A stretch of 64,000 nt of DNA from Blasia pusilla (Eukaryota > Marchantiophyta > Marchantiopsida > Blasiales): assembly GCA_050084515.1 (NCBI GenBank), contig CM114271.1, forward strand, positions 53,134,001 through 53,198,000. Reading direction: 5' to 3'. The translations under genes and the position numbers were made by a program. The stretch's first letter is position 1. The number at the start of each line of letters is the position of its first letter. Below, piece by piece: positions 46,740 through 56,240 of this stretch. A model generated the notes under the pieces. That model had not been told where the DNA came from. It saw nothing but the letters and a program-made list of their open reading frames with translations, and did no database searches.

Positions 46740-48989
46740 CTATGGGGATGCGGCTGCTAAAAGGAGCTCTATATTCTCATGCAGTCTGGCTATTAACGAC
46801 GCTCTGTCATAGCCTACCCCAATATTACTATATCTTGCCTCAGCACTAATAGTCTTTAAAACACCCTTCACACTACGATACCTCAGCCAAGTATGCCCGC
46901 CCTCCTGCACTGTATTGGCAACACCAGAGATAGGTAGAAGCCCTAAGGTTATCTCCAGCAACCACTCTCTCTCGAGCTGTCGTATGGCTCTTATATGTTT
47001 GGGTTCCAGCATTACTCGCAAACTTGAGGCGTCGGCTTGTGTTACTTGGCCACCATGTTGTTTCTCTCCCTGTGTTGCGTTACTTGCCGCCTGACACAGT
47101 ATCTCTGACACTATAATACATGCATTCTTGATGTACGATGACCAATCTTTGCGCACTACTAAGAGGCCTTTAGGTACTAGCTTTGTTCCTTTGCTATAGC
47201 AATAGGCTTTCTTGTCCACTAATAACAGTGTATCGTAGCGATTAGTGGAGAGGCGAAGACCGCGGAGAATAGATATGTAAGAAGAGAGTATAGAGATCAA
47301 TATTTGGACCTCCTCTATCCTTCGTGCCACTAGCCTATCTCTCAACCTAGCACTTACTCCCTGGGGTAGTAGCCTATCAATGGTTGCTACAAAGCATGAA
47401 TCGGTAACCCCGTATATTATCTCAAACCCTCTAGTAGCTATAATACCAAACACCAGTGACAAACACCACCTAGGGACCAAAACGGTGCTTGCCAAAATGT
47501 ATGGAGTATATATGGGGGACCCAGAAAAGCCTAGTGCGCCAAAGATGCTATTAGTCACTACTTTAACAGACGTAGCGAAGGTTGGCATAGTCTCACGATA
47601 ATGAGATCACCACTCAAGCAGGGTGGCTATTGCCTCTGGTACTAGTACTCCTGACTCATTATTGAAGGTGCAGATAGTACCGGAGACACAGGCGCTAATG
47701 CCACTGCCAGACCAGCTCACGCCGCCGTCAGCAACGCCAACGGGCGCTGGCGAGAGGCAAATGCGATCCGGTGATATGTTTCCATTGCACATCAAAGTAG
47801 GGTACATAGAGCTAAATTCCAATACCCTCACTCCAGTATACATGCCCACCTTAGGCGACATCACTAGCCCTCCCTCGAACTCAAGCATTGCTGTGTGGGG
47901 ACTCCAATCCATCAGCCTCCCTGCTGCAAGCGAGTAGGAGCTCACGGTGCATGCAGCCATAATGTTGGTAGAGTGCTTAACGACATCTACTATGGGCGAG
48001 CGGCTAGCACAGGCCATTGAAAACAGTCTCTCTTGTATACCAAGGCGCCAAAAGATAAGGACCACAAGCATGCAGTCACGGCTGCAATAGTCGCAAAGAC
48101 TGTCTACGTTATCGCCCTCGCTAATATTCAGAGAGGGCATCTCTAACTTAGGGGCTAGCCTCAGCCTATCGGCCAAAGATGCAAGTGACAGAGACTCGAA
48201 CTCAGACTCCAAAGTAGCGTCCATGTAAGCGTATAGGTCTACATTATTTACGCCCCTTATGCACAGCACTAACAACATAGAAGTGCCGAATGATTTGCCT
48301 AGCCTAATTGGAAGTGTGTACTGACCTCTACACTCTCGAGGAAGGTGGTATGTGAAGAAGAGGTTGTCAAAGCTGTAACAGTTGTGCCCTACCAACCACA
48401 CTGGACCATGGACCTCAATAGTTGCAATCATAGTCATGAGCAAGCTTTTGTTGCTGCTCCACTGCCTTGACACCTTCGACACGCCTTTGGTATGATACGC
48501 ACGTCTATAGCCGCACGAGCACCAGAGGCAGCCCACAAGGACTTCATTGCAAGGGAGAGGCAGACCTAGATATGAGGACCCATCGCTAGATATCTCAAGG
48601 TCATAGCCCATGACACACACCCTCGCCGACATAGGCCTATAAGAAGACCTTCCTACTACTGGGGTGGAGCATACTGTTAAGCCATTGATGGCAGCTAAGC
48701 GCAACAAGCCGAGGGACCTTGATAACGACCATACCATTGCCAATTTTCTCCTTGGCATGTTCGATTCTAGTCGGAGTGACGCTTTATCAAGGAGCACGTT
48801 GGCCCATAATAGACTTGCGTCCGTTATTGTATGCCACTTGCGTTTTCCCATGTCATTTACTAGTCGTACTTCCATTATTTCCTCGGGGGGACCTTTACTA
48901 CTCCTATCATGTGCGCGAACTTGGCTGACACCCACCCAAGCTATATCATAGCCCTCCGCCACCAACCGGCCCAGTATAGGAATGCTCAT
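46740..48989 (-). pseudogene. Family B DNA polymerase, virus type, inactivated
   Basis: One minus frame from ATG 48989 to 46740 encodes about 749 codons with a single TGA (47604-47606). The exonuclease motifs are intact: Exo I GYDLEIS (residues 128-134), Exo II GHNCYSFDNL (201-210) and Exo III DYCSRDCMLV (300-309). Motif A reads RVLEFSSMYP (388-397), with Glu for the metal-binding Asp. Motif B is VTNSIFGALGFSG just after the stop, and motif C is IIYGVTDS, with Val for the first catalytic Asp. A KGLLVVRKDW block follows. Spacing fits cellular/viral replicative polymerases, with no protein-priming insertions seen. The polymerase site is dead. It is convergent with 46028-46735 and divergent from the helicase. 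Confidence 0.88.
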
Positions 48990-49069
48990 TGCCGCACTGC
49001 AGTATATGAGCTTTCTCTGAACTAGAAGTGTGTTCCATAGCAGGCACTAGAATGAGAAGGCCGATCTAG

Positions 49070-50166
49070 GATTGCGCTAGTGCATTGAAGGTTGGCTATC
49101 TTAATAACATTGTTAGGTACATTGACGCTACGATAACCTTTTCTAACCCACTCGTAACTCGGCCAGATGGGCTCAATGACCTTCGTTACGCTAAGTCACA
49201 GTAGATAAGGGTAATAGAACAATTTGCTACCCGAGGCCTAATAGCCAGAGTACAAGGAGACGTATACCTATACAACCCTGACATCAGTGCTTGGCAGCAC
49301 GTGGCACACAAGTCAGCACAAGTCTTCTTCAACTCCGCTACAGGCATAACTAATGCCACCGTAAACTATATGGGCGCTTTCACTCCCTACCTGCCCAAGA
49401 TTACTTGCACTGCTATTCCGATTAACCTTCTGCCTGTGAGCATCTATATAGGTGGTTGGAGACTGATAGTAAGTCTTAATGAGGACAGGCTTAAGCTCGA
49501 GCCTGCTATAGGCACTTGTGCTTGTGGACAAGATGTGCCTGAGAATGTTACTACATTCTGCGTGCGTCCAATGTTCATAGATCTCATACCTTGTCACTGG
49601 GTCCCTAGTCGAGTATGCAGTATATCGTCATATCTTGCTCGTACTTTCCGCTCTTTGGAGGACTATGAGGGGCTACTTTGGCTTGTGGGAAACTCGCTAG
49701 TGGACCCTTTCTCAACTTCGCGGTTCATAATACTCCATGGACCAGGTGGCACTGGAAAGTCAAGCCTGCTCAAGTGCCTGAGGACAGTATTGAGAGGTGT
49801 ATGTCAAGCCACTTGTATGTCTCGCTATTTTACTGCTTCAGGGACAAAGATACTGTCAACTATAATCGAGGCACGGTGGCCTCCAAAGTAGTGGTCAGTG
49901 GTGAGGTAGACTTTGCTACAGCCCCCATTAAAATCCATTTCCTGAAGGCCATCACGGGTAATGATGTTATGCCGCTACTACCTTTTGACGCAACATTGAA
50001 TGCCACTACCTTTGTAGCCTCAAACTCACTGCCTAAGGTTGAGGGCAGCACTCAATGGAGGTCCCTCTCACATGCACGCCGTGTGTATGTGTTACCTATG
50101 ACTATCATGGTTGCAACACTCGAGCCTGATGTGCTACAGGACACTGACTTCAACTGCGTTACTTAG
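49070..50166 (+). pseudogene. D5-like SF3 helicase
   Basis: The plus frame from about 49070 has a TAG at 49202-49204, then YLYNPDISAWQ, a D5-N-like helical part, and the SF3 Walker A ILHGPGGTGKSSLL (near 49730-49770). Between about 49800 and 49870 the phase shifts. The next frame continues VVVSGEVDF (Walker B region), IHFLKAITGNDVM, then the sensor FVASNSLP and RRVYVLP. This order matches poxvirus D5-type primase-helicases of large DNA viruses and polinton-like viruses, which unwind DNA at the replication fork. An N-terminal primase domain is not visible. It lies head to head with the DNA polymerase (gap about 80 bases), which suggests a shared promoter region. Confidence 0.8.
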
Positions 50167-50191
50167 ATCATGCAATGCGTCTATACGAGGA

Positions 50192-50494
50192 TTACATATA
50201 GCACTCCACCGTGCTTTGCAAGAGGTATTCTAATGTCTCTTCTAGCCCAAGACTATAACCTACTCTGCTCATTATTAAGATAGATGCTAGCGCAACGAAG
50301 GCGGAGTCTATTGGCACCGCCATACTAATGCAGAGAGTGTGTGGGATATCCATTAGGGAGGTATCGGACGCACTCATATTCTGCAGCCCGGCCAGGTATT
50401 TCACTAGCCTCAAAGTGAGATATCTGTCGTGCGTGAAGATACGAGAGAGTAGAGAGATCTTGAATAGGTCGAAAGCTTGAGAGCTTAAAACCAC
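50192..50494 (-). pseudogene. Virus-block frame, function unknown
   Basis: A 100-codon minus frame (FDLFKISLLSRIFTHDRYLT, VALASILIMSRVGYSLGLEE), 25 bases from the end of the helicase. A second, phase-shifted frame covers 50325-50573. No family is recognised. It may be a remnant of a gene transcribed convergently to the helicase. Confidence 0.3.
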
Positions 50495-50644
50495 AATGCG
50501 TTGATTTAAGACCAGGGCGTATGTCTGATGCTATTACGACGGTATCTTGAGAACCAAGTGGCAGCAACAACATAGCTTCTATCCATTGGCCACTCCCAAC
50601 CCTCGTTCTTAAGCCTTAGCCTGGTTTATAGCTATCCTGCTCTT

Positions 50645-51604
50645 ATGGCGTACATGCCTATTAGTCATAGTGCAGACGAGGTGGCAAAGGTCAGCTTCCG
50701 TATAGACAACGTGCCCCGGGACATATCTAGCTCCCTAGGTGCCAGATTGGGTGGGCAGCCCATGACTACCCTGATAGCGGGGATATCAGTGGACAAGGGT
50801 GGCCTCCGGGGCCACACAAGAGCGTTGCTCAAGCACGTAATCTTGGTCCGACGGGGCCGCCCGCCCACCCACTACTATTCTGAATACGTTAAGGCTGGCA
50901 TCCCGCTCCCTGTTTGGCGGAAGATCCACGACGCTGCTTGGATGTCATGAATGGCGATGTCAGAAGTTCATAAGGTCTCCATCCATGATAACTACGTCTG
51001 GATGGACCTGAGTATTAAGCCGACTTGCGCGTATTATGTGGTCGCCCGCGAGAGGGGCGAACCTGTCACATTCAAGATCAATGACGTGCACGGCTTCTTT
51101 GGCTCCCTCGATAGCTCTCTCACTGCCAAGGTTTGGTGCACTATGCGCCTCTAGAAGCAGTACAGGTCGGATGCCATGGAGTCATCCATCCCTTGGTCGC
51201 TTGGCATCACCCCCGAGGAAATTTACATAGTGGGCGAGACCACCCCCTGTGATGCGGGGAGCGAGGTGAGTGTTGTGGCACTCAACCTAGAGCATCTGGT
51301 CATGGATGCTCATTTTTCCAACATAGCTCAAGACCTCCTCCAGCTCAATATCAATGACGTTGAGCAAGTAGACTACCACGGTGGTGCCACCCCAGAGGAT
51401 GAACTCAAGGATGATCAAGGCCTGGGGAATGTGTATGGCCCTGGGGGCGGGGAGGGGGATCCAGAAATTGAAGAGGGGGAGATACGTTGTCACGAGGGGC
51501 TGAGCCCAAGCACCTGGGCTACGAACCACAGGGGTGTCGTCCCCAGAGTGTCCCCCTCTGATAGCGTCAATCAAGCGAATTCCTCTAAGGGGAAGCGAGC
51601 GTGA
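50645..51604 (+). pseudogene. Virus-block gene with acidic C-terminus, function unknown
   Basis: Three open stretches in one frame, separated by TGA (50948-50950) and TAG (51152-51154), give 319 codons from ATG 50645. The first part reads SFRIDNVPRDISSSLGARLG and KHVILVRRGRPPTHYYSEYV. The last 60 residues are acidic and Gly-rich (GGGEGDPEIEEGEI). No family is recognised. Acidic tails are common in viral DNA-binding or processivity proteins, but that is only a suggestion. Confidence 0.45.
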
Positions 51605-51806
51605 CTCAGTTACGTGGAATTCACCGCCCCCTGAGCTCCCGTCACTCTCTTGTTTTGTGTTTGGTTTGTCTAATCGTCTGCCGAGATCAAGCTGGCAGTA
51701 TTGCACTCTATGGCGCATTGTAAATAGCATTTTCCAGCCCCTCTTGCTAGCATTTCCGCTTGTATTGTTTGTTTTAAGCCTGTATTAACCAGTCCCTTTT
51801 AAAACT

Positions 51807-53038
51807 CTAGAGACAGAGCTTGAAGCGGCGAAAAATTGTTGGTTCCATCAGGTTAGTTATCTTGTATCGGCGGTCAAGAGTGTGTGATGGGCTCTTGCCT
51901 AGCTCACTGAACGATGTGCCCACCATCCTGTCTAGCCATCTACGCTCAGTCAGACCTTTGGGGGACCCATCAAGCGCACAATAGCCTTCATTGCTATACC
52001 TAACTAGTAAGCCGGCAAGGCAGACCAAATCGTTGTCTGTGATAATTACAGAGTAGTATCTACATAGCATTCTAAGCCCGTGGTAGCAAGCAATCCGCTG
52101 AGCATATTCATCTCGAACGTGGCAAGCAAACAAGAAGATGGTAAGCGCCGAGGATAGTCCCTTTGCTAAAAAGCTCTATCTCTCTTACCTGTCCTATGAC
52201 TACATTAATTTCGCCAACACGCGCAACCCACAGGCTGTCGAGCATGCTTGTCGGTCGAGTTATAACCATAGTCTCACTAGTGTTATGCAGAAGCGAGTGA
52301 ATGGCATCAAAACGAGGTGCCCTGTTCACAATAGCCTTATGAGAGTCAAGGGCACTTTGATGTGCCTTCCATGAGATACTAGAGATGGCGCGTATGCAAG
52401 GCAGCCCCCATGCACATGTCTCATCGAATATACTGGCTATTGCTAGTGCTATCAAAACTTTAACTATGCCATCTATAGTGCTCAAGTCCCGAGCCAGATT
52501 ATGCACCTTATCTGATGTTGAGCATCCTACTCTAGTGAGTCTCGTCACCCTCCCTATCTCTCCTTGAGTTAGCTGTCGGCGCATTACGTCCTCTATGCCT
52601 ACTCGGGAGCTCATGTAGAACTCGGCTATGAAACCAGGGTCCGTCGCATTGATGACGAGGCCTAGCATCTAAGAGCAAAGTCTAGCGCATGAAGACCTCA
52701 TCTCTGCCCTCACCATAAGCGGGGTTACCTTGATTCCATCCAATATTGCCCTTATTGTGACACTAGTGTGAGCCACCAACGCCCTGCTTACCTCGCCCTT
52801 GTCTGGAAATAGTCCTTCAACTAGCTCTCCCCGCTCAAAGGGCCTGACTAGAATAGATTCATCTTGTGGTATTATCCACTGAGTACTCTCGAGTATAGCC
52901 GCAGGTTCAGAGACTAGATATACTTGTATCTCATCACCATCAAAGTTGACGTTAAACTATAAGCAATTGAAAGGGGAAAGGCCTATACACTCTTTTTCCC
53001 ATAGCACTATTGTCATAGGCTGACAACTGCCTTGCCAT
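51807..53038 (-). pseudogene. DNA-directed RNA polymerase largest-subunit homologue, truncated
   Basis: The minus strand near 52975-52925 reads IGLSPFNCL, a TAG, then FNVNFDGDEIQVYLVS. This is the universal largest-subunit active-site block (NADFDGD, with Val for Ala and Asn for the first Asp). Downstream, ERGELVEGLFPDKGEVSRAL and the VARVGEINVVIGQ block fit the next conserved segments. After a frame change near 52120 the end (IITDNDLVCLAGLLVR, then DRMVGTSFSELG) resembles the C-terminal domain of RPB1/beta-prime. The part 5' of the active site is lost at the copia junction. About 380 codons remain from the active site on, against roughly 900-1000 normally, so internal deletions are likely. 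Confidence 0.7.
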
Positions 53039-53040
53039 AT

Positions 53041-53655
53041 ATTTGAAGAAGCTGCAAGTAAAGTCGAATGGATTGAAGCTATGGAGGAAGAGCGTGCTCC
53101 ATTAAGACATCAATAGACATGGAAGCTGATTGATATACTTTTCGGTAAGGAAGCTATTGGTTGCGAATGGGTTTACAAAATCAAACGCAATCAAGATGGT
53201 ACAATTAATAGATACAAAGCAATATTGGGGGCTAAGGGCTATGCACAACAATATGGCATCGATTTTGAGGAAAAATTTAGCCTTGTTGCAAAGATGGCGA
53301 CTACGAGAATAGTGGTTGCAGTTGTAGTAAGTAAGCAGTGGAGATTACATCACATGGACGTCAAGAATTCATTCTTGAATGGAGATCTATACGAGGAGAT
53401 ATATATGACTCAACCACCTGGATACGAGCATCCCAAGTTTTCATTTCGCTTATGCAGGTCGAAGAAAACTCTATACGTGCTCAAACAAGCTTCAAGAGCT
53501 TGGTATGGCAAGATTACATACGTCCTACAAGAGTTGGGTTTTAGAGTATGTGATTATCACTCCTCGTTATATGTCTTGAGAGGACAAGATCATAAGCTTC
53601 GCATTGTGTTGTATGTAGACGATCTCCTTATTACTAGGAATACTGAAGAAATAGT
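53041..53655 (+). mobile_element. Ty1/copia reverse transcriptase fragment
   Basis: The plus strand starts with FEEAASKVEWIEAMEEE and continues through GCEWVYKIKRNQDGTINRYK, AKGYAQQYGIDFEEKFS, HHMDVKNSFLNGDLYEEIYM, TLYVLKQASRAWY and the catalytic YVDDLLIT. This is the N-terminal two thirds of a copia RT. Two stops occur near 53110. There are no LTRs, integrase or RNase H, so it is a fragment. Its left edge coincides with the abrupt end of the RNA polymerase homology and its right edge with the start of Helitron sequence. Confidence 0.88.
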
Positions 53656-53721
53656 ACAACAAAGGTATTACGTGGGGAGGCCCATAAACAAAAATGACTT
53701 CTTTGTGCCGAGAGTTTAGCA

Positions 53722-56147
53722 ATGAGAAAACAAAAAAATGCAATCTATCAAAGAGATTACAAAAGAAGAAGAAAAGTAAAAGGAGGAAGTCGTCACAACC
53801 TCTATGATGATCGAACTACTATGCAAGACCTAATTTCTAGGTAAGGTAGTTGTAGGCATGGTATGTAGTTTCTCGCGTTTCCTATATCACACATACAATG
53901 CATTATCCAATGAAATTTTGATGATTATATTCTAAATTTTTGTTTGTAGGCCCGCGACCCACGAGGGGATTATGGACATTCCCAATGTAACATGTAACAT
54001 TCCTATTATGGACGATATCTATGTACCTCAAGATGGACAACCTATGGATAATTCTACGACCATTATGGAGGACATATCCATTCAACAAGATGGTCAACCT
54101 ACAAATGATGGTACAAAAATTGTGGAGGAGATATCTATTCAACAAGAATACGAGGTTATCAACAATTTTTCCACACACAATACATTTGAGGTATGTACTC
54201 ATGTAACACCTAGAAATGTCGAGCAAATATCTTATGTATATCATGGATTAAATCTCCCAACGGAGATTCCTCAATCACCAAATCATAATGTTGGACGAGT
54301 TTCAAGAATTAACACGTCACGCAATGTTGCACGAATTCGGAACTTCCAAGAGAGCGATATAATGAAGTTAAGACTAAGAGCAAGTATCAACCAAGTAATT
54401 GGGCGTCATACTATTGGTTCTATGACAGAAACATGCCCTTCATGTTATGCCTTACATTGGAAGTGTGAAAAGGTAAAGAGTACAAGGTATCGAAACTCGC
54501 CTTTTGGAATGTGTTATAATCATGGAAAAGTACAACTCCCTTTCTTAAGGTGTTGTCATCAATTCTTGAAATCGTTGATTTCTGGTGTTGGAGCTGAAAG
54601 TCTTCATTTTCTTTCACACACTCGAGCTTATAATTGAGCTCTTCGGTTAGCATCTACTAGAGCTCGAGTCAAGGATCAAGTTGCTGGTACCGGACACTTT
54701 CGTATTCAAGGTGGAATTTATCACAACATCGGCCCATTGCATCCCGATGAGGGGAGTAATCCCCAATTTGCTCAACTATACATCTACGATACTGAAAATG
54801 AATTGGAAAATCGAGGAAGAGTTATGTCTAATGATCTTCTGACCTGAGATCTTAAGTGGGTTGCAAGATATGTTACATGAACATAATCCCTATGTGAGGA
54901 TATTTCAATACATTGCAAATGAGACAAGTGGATCTAATCTCCATATCATTCTAAAAGCACATGATCGAGGAATGGATTCCAAACGTTATCGCTTGCCAAT
55001 TGCATCCAAGGTTGCGGCAATCTTACATGGTGATGGTAGTGAACATGTGAACCCACGTGATATTATTGTCCAATTATATGGTGGACGACTTCGTCATATT
55101 TGAGATCTAAATGAAGCATATGTTCCATTACATTTTGTTCTATTATTTCTCTATGGTGAAGCAGGATGGCATCCAAGAATACCTCTTGGGAGATTTGAGG
55201 AAATCTCGACTGCCAATATTCCTACTACATTGCATGGAGATATGGAAGGATCTGATGATTGTATTGAGGAAGAAAGAATTGATGATGAGATTCTTCATGA
55301 AGGAAGGAGAAAAAAAATTACAGCACTACAATTTGCCTCTTTTCGACTTCAAAATTGTGTTAGTGCCGATGACGATAATCGTTTGCTTCGATTTGGGCGT
55401 CTTACTCAAGAGTACATGGTTGATTTGTATGCTATAGTAGAGATGCAACAACTATCTTGGGTTCGATTAAATCAAAAGGAGTTGGGAGCTGAATTATATC
55501 AAGGTCTAAAGGATATTGTATATCAAAGTGACAGAGATGGTGCAAGGTTTGGGAGGCGTATTGTATTGCCTTCTTCTTTTAGTGGAGGCCCATCCCATAT
55601 GCATCAACTTTATCAAGATTCAATGGCCATTGTAAGGCACCATGGGAAACCATATTACTTTCTAACAATGACGTGCAATCCTAAATGGGAGGATATCACT
55701 TCAGTACTATTACCTAGTCAACAACCTACTGATAGACCAGATTTGATTGTGCAAGTTTTTGTGAAAAAAAAGGAGTTATTAAGGCTTATTCTTGAGAAGC
55801 ACATATTGGGAAGGGTTGTTGGTTGCATTCATGTGGTTAAATTCCATAAAAGAGGTCTACCACATGTACATATTTTGATTATTCTTCATGATGAGGATAA
55901 GCCACGCTCAACATCTGATTATGATGATATAATATCTGCTGAGATTCCTAATCCAAACACTCATCCCATACTTCATTCTACTATGGCTAATTGCATTGTT
56001 CATGGCCCGTGTGGACAACTTAATCCAAATGCTCCATGCATGGATAAGGAAATCAAGAAGTGTACCAAAGGTTATCTTAAGCCTTTTGCAAGCATAACTA
56101 CGGAGAGTAAGGATGGATATCCAATTCATCGAAGGTATGTAATCTAA
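53722..56147 (+). pseudogene. Helitron Rep (HUH endonuclease) part
   Basis: Exon 1 (53722-53840) encodes a basic N-terminus and splices in phase to 53950, giving LIS(R)PATHEGIMDIPN. An imperfect 48-base repeat encodes tandem DISIQQDGQP-like units (54010-54150). The conserved Helitron blocks follow: TCPSCYALHWKCEKVK, FGMCYNHGKVQLP, then after frame changes near 54640 and 54850 LQDMLHEHNPYVRIF, LTMTCNPKWEDI and the HUH block CIHVVKFHKRGLPHVHIL (about 55825-55880). Rep nicks and joins DNA during rolling-circle transposition. At least three frame breaks are present. Confidence 0.85.
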
Positions 56148-56240
56148 CTTTGCATCTTTTGGATTTTCAAAAATTCCCTAACTTCTAGTTTTTTATAAGG
56201 TGAATTTATATTAATTTTTTCCTTCATTCTTATGATACAG

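Larger units (their letters stand above)
39524..53038. other. Endogenous large dsDNA virus-like block, decayed
   Basis: About 13.5 kb differs from its surroundings. It has closely spaced frames on both strands, almost no introns, higher GC than the flanks, and three replication or transcription genes typical of large eukaryotic DNA viruses: family B DNA polymerase, D5-like SF3 helicase and RNA polymerase largest subunit. Some neighbours are only a few bases apart (46735 and 46740). Nucleocytoplasmic large DNA virus insertions are known from the moss Physcomitrium and the lycophyte Selaginella, which makes that group the first candidate. I saw no capsid, packaging ATPase or second RNA polymerase subunit, so the family is open. 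The block is pseudogenised throughout. Confidence 0.7.

Noticed and set aside
46740-48989. Protein-primed plasmid-type DNA polymerase
   Set aside because: Spacing between motifs A and B is short, without the extra TPR insertions of protein-primed enzymes, and an SF3 helicase lies next to it.
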